From Leptasterias polaris (taxonomy: Eukaryota; Echinodermata; Asteroidea; Forcipulatida; Asteriidae): a stretch of 64,000 nt of DNA. How positions within the stretch are numbered: position 1 is the first letter of the stretch; each line of letters opens with the position of its first letter. Shown here in pieces: positions 1 through 12,268 of this stretch. The notes below the pieces were generated by a model that worked only from the letters and a program-made list of their open reading frames with translations, was not told the origin of the DNA and did no database searches. Where the stretch lies: the NCBI GenBank assembly GCA_037783415.1, contig JAZGTN010000022.1, forward strand, positions 8,282,001 to 8,346,000, in the 5' to 3' direction. Position numbers and translations under genes: made by a program.

Positions 1-642
1 CGAAAATGACAGAACACTCTAATGGAAACGTCTCTCAAACTTCACACAGTAATGCAATGCATCCAAATGTATTTTTCGTGATGTTTAAACAGCTAATATA
101 CATCTTAGAAATTTGCTGTTCAAATTTAGATTTCACTTCTCCAACAGGGTAATCTCCTTAATTGACAGTCAAAATAAATTTAACCAAATCCCCTGGCAGA
201 CAGAATCCATTTTGTTCCAACCTTCTTACTACTGCAAGTTAACCTTGACTTCAGATCTGATAATGTCGTAATTCAATTGTGCGTCTGCCATGTTTAGTTC
301 TGCAGCAGCCGTCTGTCCATGATTTTTCTTTTTGTGCTGGGAGGACACATCATTATGGAACATTACAAAACCTTACCACTGTGTATAATAACAGAGCTAT
401 GCAACAACATATGGAGCTACAGCCCTTCAATCGGAAGTAATTTACGACGACTTATTCGTTATTAAAATAATTCATCAAAAGCTGTTATTCTCAATCATCA
501 AAACCTCTCTCAAATGAAATTTGCAATTTCTTGGAGTACGTACTCCCTGGGAAGAGATCTTAGCCAGGAAATCCAGAATCCAAGATGAAATACTTTCTCA
601 TAAGATGACAGGTCTTCAAACAAACCCAATAAACATAAGTTA

Positions 643-1186
643 ATTTTGTACATCTTTTCAAAAGATAGTTTGATTAATTGTGGACTATTGATTTTACCTG
701 CATGTTAAGCTAGCTCAACAAAACACAATTCCTCAGAAGACAAAGTAAGCTTCTTGCTAGATTTACGTAAGAGTTTTCTAATTATCACTAAATCTGAACC
801 ATGTCTTTTGAGATGCACAGCAATATGATACAAGGTTATCTGAATTTAGATTTAAAAGAAAAGATGTTTGAAGTATTATGTGACAGGAGTCATAATGAAT
901 ACACTTCTCTTGACACGGTCGTGTAAAGAGAAGAATTACCAGACTTCTGTCACATAATACCTCAAACATCTTTTCTTTGAAAATTAAATTCAGAAAACCT
1001 TGTATCATATTGTTGTGCATCTCAAAAGACATGGTTCAGATTTAGTGATAATTAGAAAACTCTTACATTAATCTGGAAGCTTACTTTGTCTTCTGAGGAA
1101 TTGTGTTTTATTGAGCTAGCTTAACATGCAGATAAAATCAATAGTCCACAATTTATCAAACTATCTTTTGAAAAGATTTACAAAAT
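643..1186. repeat. 544-bp near-perfect palindrome (foldback)
   Basis: Two arms of about 270 bases are reverse complements with few mismatches. ATTTTGTACATCTTTTC opens the left arm and GATTTACAAAAT closes the right. The arms meet at a hairpin centred on 917-920, where CTTCTCTTGACAC and GTGTAAAGAGAAG flank a four-base loop. It contains no credible coding region. No clear target-site duplication was seen at the edges. The arms match well enough to extrude or form a long RNA hairpin if transcribed. Confidence 0.85.
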
Positions 1187-1665
1187 GAGTTTTGAAGATG
1201 TAAGTGTACACTGTAGTTTCCAAAGTGCATCTTTCGAGATATATTTCTAATAAAAAGCAACAAATGTTATCTTTATATTATACACAAAAATAAACCCCAC
1301 ACAGTTTGAAGCACATCATGAGTAAAAGGTACACAATGACTGATAAAAAACCTGTCCTTGTTTAACAATTGAAAGGCTCAAAGTTCTGCTTTCTGTTTAT
1401 ATGCAAACTTTATGCAAGCATAAAAACCATCATCGTTTTCACAAAGTGGCGAATCCATCCAACTAAAAACTAATTATTAATCAGTTTTCTAACGAATTCT
1501 TTACACATTCATTGCTGTTAACCTTAATTCTCACAGAATCTTGGGGACTAATAACTAATTAATTGGTTACACTATTAATTAGCATGAACAGTGAATTACT
1601 AGATATGCCATTTTGGGAATTTTAAAAAAGTGAAGCCCTCTGCAGGGAGGTTGTTTGGTTTGGGT

Positions 1666-1705
1666 TTGGGGGGGGGGGGGTGGGGGGGGGGGGGTTTGGG
1701 GGGGT
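1666..1705 (+). repeat. G-rich tract
   Basis: Runs of 13, 12 and 7 G separated by single T or TTT form a strong candidate G-quadruplex on the plus strand. No gene is near. Confidence 0.7.
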
Positions 1706-2984
1706 TCACAAAGTGACAATACGTTTTGAAATTTAAAACAAAATAAAACAGTAGCAAGAATGAAAAACTATGACAGTTGTGTATGACTAAAGAAGTCAGC
1801 TTATTTTTTTTTCTAAATTTTAATGACAAATTCATTAGCGGTCTCTCAGAAAACGATGACAAAATATTTTACCTTTTCACCACAAGCTACATTATGGTAG
1901 TGTTAGTTAAGGCAAACGTTGGTACAGGCATGAAGGCTTGAACAGTAACACAAACCAAAGTCTGTATTTTTGATGATACAGCATATGTATTATATTAGGG
2001 AATAACACTAGAAGTCTGGCACGAGGTATTGTTCTGGCATTTGCACATCCCTGGATCCAACATACATTTTTGTTGCCGTGAAGCCATTGGTACTTTACAC
2101 CTCTTATCACTGGCCCCCACGTGCCCCCCTGCTAAATACAATGTGGCCTGCCCCTATGGGATCCCATCTAGCACTAAAGTGGCAGCAATCAATGCAGAGT
2201 TTAGCAGCTTTTATCGGATGCAGCATATTGATTTGGGAGCATTGTGTAGTGGAGTGCCAGCAGTTGCCACGGCAACCTGGTTCAATCTCCTTAATATGAG
2301 CACTTCTGCGCACTTTCTTGGCCACACAGGTCATTGTGGAGAGCTGTGTGCTACATGCATGCTGAATGACTAGTGTCATCAACAGTGCACACAAATGCCT
2401 GATGCGATTTCGGTTGTTTGTTTTTGTCGGTGATCAACAGTTTGAAGTGATCTTCAATTACATATAAACTGAAAAGAGGAACCAAGTGTATACCCAGGTG
2501 ATTCCTGAATAAATATTCAAACACGATATTAAATTCACGAGCAGCATGGATAAACAAAAACATTCTGCATATATTCACATTATGGTGGTCCAAACCTTTG
2601 GACTCAAAAATTATGCCCATCCGTGTACATCTCATTCCAAACATAAAGCTACATGTAGCTTTGCTAACACAATCAGATTCAGGAAAGGAGTGGGCAAAAT
2701 ACAGAATGGATCAGAGTTTAGAGCTGTTAGGATTTACCTTATTACTCAATGAAAGCTACTGAATTATTTTACAAATTAAAGGTAGCGTCATACTTTGGTA
2801 ACAACCCTAAAATTTGTTTGTGTAATTTCTATGCAAAAGCCTCCATAATATAAAGATGCAAAAGTCTGAAATGCTCCAGTTGATGAGCATCCAATAAAAG
2901 TGCCTACTTGTTATAAAGATGGTAATGGTAGAAAGCATCCTGCGAAATTTGTTTTTTCTGAAATGCCCCAGTTGATGAGGCATC

Positions 2985-3135
2985 AATAAAAGTATGTTGA
3001 TAACATTTGGATCTCAAAAACTCCCCTCAGTTGGGGACTAAAAACACAATCCACATAGAGCCCACAGTGGGATTCGAACAGGGGTCTTAGAGGTAGAAGG
3101 TGAGGAAAGAGAAGACTACAACAACCTGACCGCCC
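2985..3135 (-). mobile_element. tRNA-like SINE remnant
   Basis: The minus strand has a B-box-like TGTTCGAATCCC preceded by a tRNA-like head with TCATTGGGCGGTCAGG. Nearby, GATGAG(G)CATCAATAAAAG occurs twice (about 2885 and 2975), suggesting an internal duplication in the element's body. No second full copy was recognised. Confidence 0.35.
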
Positions 3136-3467
3136 AATGATCTACTGATGGAGACACTTCCATATTGTTTTATGCTAAAAGGTAGCATATCAAGGACATG
3201 TTTCACCATGTGAAATCATCAAAGTCTGCAATCTACATGAACATACAAGTTCTTATGAAATCACGTAAAACTATAAGTCCATTATGTTGTGTAATGCGCA
3301 TTTAACAAACGTACACACTTATCTTGCAAATGTAGTGGCTTTAGAAGTGGCTGGCCTTAGTGTTGAAGGACTGGCAGCAATTTGCACAGCAGAGCTTGTA
3401 TTACCTTGAAAACATGCTTAAAGGAAGTTTTTATGTTAAGTACACTTTAGGCCAAATAAAAAAAAAT

Positions 3468-3796
3468 ACCAGTTGATCGTCCTGATTTTTCCAAAAAGAG
3501 GAGGATGAGGGCCTTTTTATTTTTTATTTATTATTTTTTTCCCAAGATTTTTCCAAGTATTTCAATTCAAACAGGCCACCAATTCTTCAGTTTGAAATCA
3601 CCGCTAACTTTCTTTATATCTATTTGTTGCATGAGGTAAGTTTACAAAAATTATAATATATATGTCAAGGGTGGATTAAAAATCCAATTTTTTTTATTTT
3701 TTTTTATTTTTTAAAGGAAAAATCGGGGGGAAAAAGAAAGGAAAAAAAAAGAATGCGGCCTCAAAAAAGGATGCAGGCGGGGACGATCAACTGGTT
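3468..3796. mobile_element. Inverted-repeat element with CCAGTTGATCGTCC ends
   Basis: ACCAGTTGATCGTCC and GGACGATCAACTGGT are perfect inverted ends of 15 bases, about 330 bases apart. The interior is A/T-rich with long A- and T-runs that also pair partly. No ORF. Confidence 0.55.
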
Positions 3797-3890
3797 GTCT
3801 CTAAAAATGAAAAAAGGGTTGCCTCTAAAAAAGAAAACAACGTTTCCCCTACAAACTGAAAACAAGGTTGCCCCTAAGAACAGAAAGCAA
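3796..3890 (+). repeat. Degenerate tandem repeat, about 25-30 bp unit
   Basis: Four imperfect copies of GGTTGCCCCTAAAAA followed by GAAAACAA line up directly after the inverted-repeat element at 3468-3796. Confidence 0.5.
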
Positions 3891-4671
3891 TAATTGTACT
3901 GCAAACAGACAACTTACAACAATGCAGTATAATTCAGACCTTTCATACAACCTTTCATGCAACCTTCTCTTGCATTCAGCGAATAACAAAGATGCCTGTA
4001 ACTCATGAATAAATTCAGCATCCCAACCTTAAAATCTTGACCAGCCAATCTGCCCTACACATAATCCTTGGCAAACAAAAGGAACCCAAAACGTCTCAAC
4101 TACTGAAGGCATCTTCTCCTCATCTTCATGCAGCCTATTTGAGGCTTTATAATAAAGAAGCCGACCATGGAAGAATCCACAGACAATAATCTCAGTAATT
4201 ACATCCATGGTTACACACAGGCACTCTCTTTCTGGGGCACTTCTCTTTGCTGAAAGAAATTTGCTGCAAGATGGAAAGCCAATTTATTATTAGAAGCTAC
4301 AACGAAGTGAGTAACAATAACAAGTGAATGTTTGGAGGGTGGCAACATCAAATTATCTGAAATATTACCTTTTGACCTTTATCTATAATAAAAAAGTACA
4401 TTATAATGCCACAGATATGAACATCCCTATGAAATGATTGTTTATTTAGAAAACAGATACAGTGCATCAAGAATTAAGATCAAGAATGCCTATCCAGGTG
4501 TTCCTAGTCTTTTAAAAATCGAAGTGCTTAGACTAGAGTTCTCCTAAAAACTATTGTATTGAGCTTCATGGGGCGAAAGTGATGAACAATCATAAAACAG
4601 TTCAGATACAATGAGTTATGTTAAATCATGCCAACATGTAATGCACATTAATATCAGGGCCTATTTTCATA

Positions 4672-5045
4672 CAGCTACTTTTGGTAATTGTCAAAGACCA
4701 GTATTCTCACTTGGTGTATCCCAACATATGCATAAAGTAACAAACCTGTGAAAATTTGGGCTCAATTGGTCATCGAAGTTGCAAGAAAATAATGAAAGAA
4801 AAAACACCCTTGTTGCACAAATTTGTGTGCTTTCAGATGCCTGAAAAGGCTTCAGGCCTGAAGTCTTTTTCAGATTCAAATATTTTAGTGAGAAATTACC
4901 TCTTTCTCAAAAACTACGTTACTTCAGAGGGAGTCGTTTCTCAAAATGTGTTATACTAACAACAGCTCTCCGTTGCTCGCTACCAAGTAAGTTTTTATGC
5001 TAATATATATTTTGAGTAATTACCAAACGTGTCCAGTGCCTTTAA
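4672..5045 (+). mobile_element. TTAA-flanked MITE, family 1, left end eroded
   Basis: The right terminus CGTGTCCAGTGCCT plus TTAA (5042-5045) is intact. The left terminus keeps only TTTTGGTAATTGTCAAAG. The body closely matches the copies at 57514 and 11710, including CCAACATATGCATAAA and AACTACGTTACTTCAGAGGG. Confidence 0.75.
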
Positions 5046-5059
5046 AGCAGAAAATATCA

Positions 5060-5480
5060 CTTAAAGATATTCTGGTCAGTAACAATAAGCTGGATACCAG
5101 TTTACAAATGGTACACGTGACATGATATTTTGGCCCGTATAAACTTCATTCTGATCAGCATGTTTTTGTTGTGCTTACAACGTAGTTTCTTTTTGTGCAA
5201 AGCAGAACTATGAAATCAAGCCCTGGGGCAAATTTTTCTGCTTAGTTTAGCAGAAAAAATTGCTTAAGCGCAAGCCTACCTCATAGGTTAGCAAGAAAGT
5301 TAGGCAGTCAGTTTGTGCATTCGCCATGGATTTGCATTGTTAAGTCATTCATTTGCTTACAGTAAGCGCCACAAGGTTAGCAGGCCTTTTCCTGTGATTT
5401 ACACAGTCAGCAGCGCTACGAAATAAAAATCTTGCAGTAAGCACAAAATCAGCCGTTTAGCAACTCTAAGATATTGGGCT
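5060..5480. repeat. Degraded GCTGCTTAAGCA MITE sequences
   Basis: Words typical of the family (CTTAGTTTAGCAGAAAAAAT, TTGCTTAAGCGCAAGCC, TTGCTTACAGTAAGC, TAGCAACTCTAAGATATTGG) occur in a stretch with no reading frame of interest. Boundaries are unclear, and more than one copy may be present. Confidence 0.4.
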
Positions 5481-5512
5481 ACGGTCAAGAAGAATGAGAC
5501 CTCAAGATCACA

Positions 5513-5783
5513 CCATGGAATGTTGGTATTTTAATTCAGAGGGGGGGTGGGCATGTCTTAGCAAGCCAGGGTCCAGTAAGAGGTACGGTAAAGCTGGAAA
5601 TTTCTAATTCATAACATTTACTCCACACAGGTAAACTGTGACAACTAAACCATGAAATTTTGTTATTTTAATTCAAAGGAGGAGTGTCTACTCTAAACAA
5701 GCCAGAATCCCGTTTGAGATAAAGTCAACATTACATGTAAAACTGTTTCCTATTCACTAACATTTACTCCACAAAGGTAAACT
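5513..5783 (+). repeat. Two-copy tandem duplication of about 133 bp
   Basis: ACCATG-AAT-TTG-TATTTTAATTCA at 5513 recurs at about 5650. CATTTACTCCACA-AGGTAAACTG ends each copy. The copies have diverged by small indels. No coding content was recognised. Confidence 0.55.
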
Positions 5784-6075
5784 GCAATGATACATGTACA
5801 TGTACCATGGTACAAAAACACCTGCCAGAAATAGATGTTATGAACACCAACAAGATATAATGATACTGCAATGAAATCCAACTAGCCTGTATGCAAACAC
5901 TGACAGGGTTAAGTGGACCCAAGGGAGTAACTCTAGCTGGGCAACTTGATCAAGAGCCTGAACCAAATCATGTCTAAAGATGTTGTTGGCAACTGCACCA
6001 GTGGATCGTTTTGCTTCTTAGAATCAAGAAATGTACATTAAAGGTACCCTACCATACAAGTATATCATTGGTTTC

Positions 6076-6253
6076 AATAGAGCTTATGCACATGACGTCA
6101 TTTGAGTAGGGCGCCCTCGGCTAGAGGTCAAAAGAAGGTTGCTCATTGACCCATCCTATGCGCTATACTTACATAGATTGTGTGGTTTCATTGTTTCATC
6201 ATCGTTTTACCTGTAAGATGGTGGCGCGATGACGTTAATGCATAAGGTCCATT
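6076..6253. mobile_element. Short inverted-repeat element, GACCTTATGCA family
   Basis: The ends ATAGAGCTTATGCACATGAC and ATGACGTTAATGCATAAGGT are imperfect inverted repeats. The body includes GAGTAGGGCGCCCTC and AAGATGGTGGCGC, shared in opposite orientation with the copy at 38979. Confidence 0.6.
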
Positions 6254-6570
6254 AACAGTACACCTTCAGATTGGGCACTTTGGGCTATTACAAGCGTTTG
6301 TTGTGAAATAAATATGCTTGGAAAGATATTTTTGGGGGTGTAATTTCCTGACAGAACATGGTCGCTATTTTGTAGAACAAAAATTTTGACTCCACAAAAT
6401 GGCAGACTATATATTGTGCTGGTTGTATTTCCACAGGCAAATGTTTTTTAAACTTACTATTAACTAATTATAACACACTGTAGCTGTCTGAACAACTTTT
6501 TTTTTTAAGAATAAGGAGTAATTCCAAACAGCAACATTTTGAGAGATTTGAAGGCAATGTGCCCCTTTAA
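6252..6570 (+). mobile_element. TTAA-flanked MITE, family 2
   Basis: TTAA at both ends. The right end GAAGGCAATGTGCCCCT matches the family-2 terminus GAAGGCAACATG(T)CCCT. The left end is decayed (CAGTACACCTTCAGATTGGG). GGGCTATTACAAGCGTTTGT near the left matches the copy at 9148. Confidence 0.6.
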
Positions 6571-7913
6571 GCCACCCTGTGAAAATTTCACCAAATAAAG
6601 CGGTTGTGTTTTCAAGAAAATACAGAATAACAGTTTCTCCAGGATTTTGTGCATGTTTTGATTCAGCAAATAAAAAAGACTGCAACAATGCATTTCCTAT
6701 TACCTTCTGATAATCACCGAGACAAAACTGATTAAAGTGGGTGAGGTTCATGATGGAACTACACCACACTTGGGATAGATAAAAACAGGGCTCAAATTAG
6801 GCGGGGACATCTATAAGACCGCAGGTAGCTCGAAACATTTGTGGCCCACAATTATTTTACGAGACCAGAATCCAAATGAGTTGACCAAGGACCAAGAGAA
6901 GATCTAAATCTCATTTGTCTTATGCGTAAGTGTACTTTGATACTCACAAAGATATTACACAGTGGGGTCTTATTATTCAATAGAAAAACAAAAGACCATA
7001 GAGCTTGTCCGGTCCCGAGTTTACTTACAGGCCCGACGCATTAATCACTGGCCTCAGGCCTACAGTCCAGTGTCAATTTGGAGCCTCGACAAAGAATATA
7101 ACTGAATAAAAACCAATGCCCCTATAATCCCTCCCCCATTTCCCAACATTCTATCTTCAACCAAACTCCTGAGATGCTAAATTTACCTCAACCATAGTGC
7201 AGTTCTATATTTACACATCACAAGGGGCACATGACTCCCCAGTTCAGAATCAAGCCCTGCTGTTTATAAATTGCCTCAAGTAGAGAAGTCCCAATTGCAT
7301 AAATCCAAATAGCAGGTAAACAGTGCGCACCGACACACACCTGACACATGCTGACTGCAAATTCGTGGCCCATGTTTTCCCAGTAATTTTGTTGATAAAA
7401 AAACGCCACATACTGTTAAGATCAAATCAAATGAATTGTGAAAAAAAAAAATCCAAAACAGAGCACAGTCAATTGCGATGATTGCGTTAAACTGAATGAC
7501 GCTACCCGCAGATAAGTAAACACTGATGTACGTACTGAAATAATAACGTGAACCAGTAATTGGACAATTGAAAACTATTGTTACATTTTACCAGCACATT
7601 TACCTTGACTCTAGTAATTAAGCTCAATCATAACGTTATGATAACACTGGTGTTGCAGTGGCCAGATATATATGCTTGCTTGAGAGCCCCCTCACCTCCC
7701 CCGAGCTTTAAAGGTTGTTCCACACTTTACAAAAGCCAATGTTACTGCGTTGTTGACAATACGTTTGCCCTCTTGAGTTTTACAGCTTGTTGACGTTTTA
7801 TAAGAGGCTAAGTATTTTCATTAGGAGTTAAAATTACAAGAGGTCATTATTAAGAAAATATATCTTTGTCAAGCTACAGCAAATTTCACCTTTCTTCCGT
7901 TCTTATCATTTGG

Positions 7914-8044
7914 GGTTTTTTCCAAACCTTAGCTAAGGCTGTGGATCCGGCTGCGTTTCATGTTGAACAAAATGCACACTATTCAAAAATTGATGATAGC
8001 CCAACGGCCGGATCCAGACACCAAGTCGAGGTTTGGAAAAGGCT
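7914..8044. mobile_element. 131-bp inverted-repeat element
   Basis: TTTTTTCCAAACCT and AGGTTTGGAAAA form the ends, and an inner pair surrounds GGATCCGGC and GCCGGATCC. A 69-codon reading frame crosses it but shows no recognisable protein. Confidence 0.5.
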
Positions 8045-9147
8045 CAAAATATTCAAGAGGCTGAATGAAAGATAGTCTGGCCTCTTCAGTTGTACAAAGA
8101 AATGTATTCAAAATTGCTTATGTACACAGGAAACATGACAAAGATGGCTGGTGAACCTGATAGAGTATGATAAGATTTACAAACAAAACCCAAGAGAAAG
8201 TGAGAACACAGAGATAGTCAATATGTATTAGAAGAGAAAAATGGGTAGGAAACCTCACCTCACCCCCTTTTTCCCCATCTGATTCCTAGATGTGCCCCCT
8301 GGGTTTGAGACAGGGTGGCGCCAACAAAAGTTTGAACTGCGCCTCAAGCAGGCAACACAAATATAAATGTCATTTAGTTTGCAAATGGAGTTTAAGTTGA
8401 GTACCTGACCTTTCTATAATTCTATGAGGGGAGACTGCAAACATCTCCATCCCTCCCACAGGGAAATCATTGTTAAATGCTTTTGTTTTACCACAGAATT
8501 AGTTCTGAAATTTGGTTGTTCGGCTGTGTAAAAAGTGCATTTAACCCAACTCAATGTTTTTGTGGAAATTGGCCCAGGCGGAGGCCTTCGAACTACCAAT
8601 GGAACTCTCCCCTTTCATACTATACAAAGTTATGTTAAAATCTAGCATTGGTTTTTGACCAGTGAGATTTTGAGAACACAAAGGTTTAGTGAAACAAATC
8701 ATTACCTTTTTCATGAAGTAGAATCTGCACCACAGCCAAAATTTGGTGTTTTGAGAAAATTGCGGTTGAAGCTGAAATGTTTTTTCAACTGCTAGAATAG
8801 GCAGCTTTCTTTTAAAATTTCACTACCCCCCAAAAAGCTGACTTCTGGATTTTTCAAGCACCATTCCAGCGTATTTCAATGGAAAAAGTGGCAAATCTTG
8901 ATTTGTCACTTTGTGAAAACGAAAATATGACAAATCTAGAGAGTCTAGTGTAATTACAAACCTATTCACATGACAGGTCCTGAAACTTTCTGAAATTAAA
9001 ATGTTAACAGCTTTAAAACAATCAATTTTGATCTGAAACCTGATGTTTAAAAACAGTAAAACAATATAAAGGTTTGATGTGTATGTTGGGTATAAGTTGG
9101 GTAACATTAATTGTCATTGACAATTTAAACAATGATTTCCATGTGCT

Positions 9148-9500
9148 TTAAAGGGACTTGTCGCCTTTAGTTTGGACGCTTAAGGCCATAAAACGCATTT
9201 GTTATGAAATTAACATGGTTGGCAAGATGTTTTAAAAGTAGTAATAATGATCCACAGAAATGTACCTTAAAATTATGTGGTTTTCATTTTACTTAATCAA
9301 CTAACACATTCCGCCCTTTTGTAGAACAACAATTTGGTGGACCGTGAAGTAAAGGAAAACCACACAATTTTGAGGGATATTTGTGTGAATCGTCATATTC
9401 TACTTATGAAACATCTTTTCAACCATATTCATTTCATAACAAACGCTTTTATAGCCCTAAGTGCAAAATCCCAGCTTCCGAAGGCAACATTTCTCTTTAA
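9148..9500 (+). mobile_element. TTAA-flanked MITE, family 2
   Basis: TTAA at 9148-9151 and 9497-9500. The termini AGGGACTTGTCGCCTT and GAAGGCAACATTTCTCT are inverted repeats. The body has CACACAATTTTGAGG, shared with the partial copy at 23625. Confidence 0.7.
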
Positions 9501-9714
9501 GTGCGACCATGGGTGAAGTACATTTTCTTAGATACTGTGCTTGTTGTGTATATTATAAAATATGTGGGTAAAAGGCCATATGCTGAATGTCTAATGTCAA
9601 ATACACTGTACATGTATGATGGCTTCTGTAACCATTTGGCTATAATTAAGATTATTGATTTTGAACTGTTCTCACAATAATCAATACTAGTAAGGTATTA
9701 AAAGTCATCACTTA

Positions 9715-9955
9715 AATTCCAAACAAAATGTAATGGCCTGACATTTCAACCCCAGCAGAGTCTTTCTCAAAGGCTAAAATGACAACACAACACACATAAA
9801 CAGGTATAGTAGTACACATGTTACAGAAGCAGTCAAGTGGAAAGAAGTGAAAAGAGAGAGGCAGAATGCCAGTCACAAGAAGCAAGGGATGAACTTGATT
9901 TAAACAATGTAAGAGGAGGGGGAAGTCTGAGGAATACTCCATTGATAGAGTTTAC
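9715..9955 (-). repeat. Dispersed repeat with GAGAAAGACTCTGCTGGGG end, copy 1
   Basis: The minus strand reads GCCTTTGAGAAAGACTCTGC then TGGGGTTGAAATGTCAGGCC, the same end as the plus-strand copy at 34100-34385. The bodies (TTTTCACTTCTTTCCACTTG, GTAACATGTGTACTA) also match in part. The terminal GACTC...GGGTC-GAAA-(C)GTC arrangement resembles part of a hammerhead ribozyme core. Confidence 0.45.
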
Positions 9956-11709
9956 ATCCAAGAGTGATCCATACATCCATCTATCAAGAAATTTCTAATC
10001 AAACAAAGTTATTTACACACTGATCAATAGCTACAGGTCAATGACATCCAGATTTTGATAAATAAAAGATGCTAGTTACAGCCCCTTGGGTAATATGTCA
10101 ATGAATTCAGAATCTAGAAGTAATTGTTAGATCCTTACAGAGCTAATAATCTGTCGCCGCTTACATTAATTTTGTATATCACTCACTCTGCATATTTCAT
10201 CACAAAAAGAAACACAAAGCTCAGAAATGGCCTTCATTTGTTAACACTTCACTGACAAACACATCACACCAATAATGTCAACGTGTCCATCGCTAAATCG
10301 TGAAACTGTGGCACACAGGTAACATGTTAACTGACTTATGACTAATTGATCATACTCGTATGGGACCTAGGGAATCAATTTCTGCCACCTGCGCTTCGAC
10401 TGCTTGGCCAAACACTGAGACCAGGAGAGAGAGACGGAGGGCGTCTATCAGTAATAATCAGGTCAATAATATGTGTATCATGGCGGCATCATATGTATAT
10501 TGGAAACGTATCAAGGGGGAGATTTAATCCCACTATATGTAGGGCCAGCCAGCTGATAAGATTAGATGCAGTGGCTGCAATCTGGCGGGAGTTTACTGGG
10601 GCACGAGATGGGTAAATACAGCAGATATTATTGTGAAGGAAGGGATGAACTCGTACTTGGAGGAAAATAAGAATAACTTATTTTATGAAATCTTCCTTTA
10701 ATGTGGCAGATACTTACTATGTACACAAGATAAAACCTAGAAATACTAGCACAATATGAAAGTCCAGATTTTTAGTCTAACTGCAAAACTCTTTTTAAAA
10801 TGTCTGGATAAATCTTTGTCAAACACTCAAAGGCTCTTTGGACTGAAAGGTGGAGAAAATTGAAGAAAAGATCAACAGGTTAATTGAAATGAAATTGTCT
10901 AACAACAAAAAGGATTAGGCATATTGGAATTCCTGAAGGTTCACAGTGTGATGACCTCTTTTGAGAAAGAGTGATGGCTCTGAAAAGGAGTTTGTTCTCA
11001 AGGTGAGGCGGGACTAGTGTACTCTTCTACATGTATTGTAGGTGGTGTCTGGGGATTGAACCTATGGTCTCATTCATTAGAGTTCTAAGGGCCCTACCAT
11101 CACAATACCAGAGAAGTGCATAATGTCTTCTGCACATCTGCTTCCACTGCCTTACATTTCATTTCACATGTAAAAAGCCTGTTTATGAATTCCAACCAAA
11201 TTGATTCCCTTTTCTCAGATCCGGGCTACAAACATTGCATCACAGGACAAAGAATGACCCTTGCTCTGTGGATCAACCTCTGTAAAGCATGGTTTAGACA
11301 GAAATTGAAAAAGGACGACCAAGTTTGCTGCAACATGAAAGAACCATACCCAAAATGGTCACACTGTCTAAATTCCAACAGACATGACAGATGGAATCTA
11401 ATCAGACACCCAGACAACCCTGCTCTGGATTAAACTTAACCCGATACTTCATATGCAACTAGCCATTTGTGAGTTAAGATGATTAATGTCTGGTACAATG
11501 ACTTGCTTAGTCTGAAGTTATTGCTTAAATTTTGAATTCCTCAGACTATAGAGACAGTTGCTATGTCAAATGGTTCATGGCAACATCCAGATGAAGCCTG
11601 GTACCATTGTGCCATACATTCATTCAAAATTGTAACTACGCAAAAGCTTGCCCCAAATCATGTGACATAGGCCTATAGCAACTGTCTGTATAGTCTGAAG
11701 AATTCAATT

Positions 11710-12085
11710 TTAAAGGCACTGAACACGTTTGGTAATTACTCAAAATTTATATTAGCATAAAAACTTACTTGGTAACCAGCAATGGAGAGCTGTTGATAGT
11801 ATAAAACATTGTGAGAAACCACTCCCTCTGAAGTAACGTAGTTTTTGAGAAAGAGGTAACTTCTCACTAAAATAATAAAAGACTTCATGCATGAAGCCTT
11901 TTATTAGCATCTGAAAGCACACAAAATTGTGCAACAAGGGTGTTTTTTCTTTCTATATTTTCTTGCAATTTCGATGACCGATTCAGCCCAAATTTTCACA
12001 GGTTTGTTATTTTATGCATATGTTGGGATACACCGAGTGACAATACTGGTCTTTGATAATTACCAAACGTGTTCAGTGCCTTTAA
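11710..12085 (-). mobile_element. TTAA-flanked MITE, family 1, complete copy
   Basis: TTAA on both sides, terminal inverted repeats beginning AGGCACTGAACACGTTTGG and ending with its complement, 376 bases including the TTAAs. The internal sequence has no ORF of note. A TTAA target is characteristic of piggyBac-type transposition. It is the reverse complement of the copies at 4672 and 57514. Confidence 0.8.
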
Positions 12086-12208
12086 GCACTAACGTACCAA
12101 ACATTATTCAAAGCTATTAACTGGCAAATGGTTTATTGCCTCCATGCCCCTTGTCATTGCATGGGTGCCCTTTGACATATCCAGTCACTCATTGAGGTGT
12201 CACTTGCT

Positions 12209-12268
12209 AAGAAAAGATTGTCTTGCCCTTACAAGAACAAGAAAAGATTGTCTTGCCCTTACAAGAAC
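12209..12268 (+). repeat. 30-bp direct duplication
   Basis: AAGAAAAGATTGTCTTGCCC followed by TTACAAGAAC occurs twice back to back. The copies are identical apart from the outer edge, so the duplication is recent. Confidence 0.8.

Noticed and set aside
11116..11433. 105-codon plus-strand frame
   Set aside because: Longest frame in the left region that is not from a repeat, but it has no recognisable motif or splice context, and the opposite strand is equally open.
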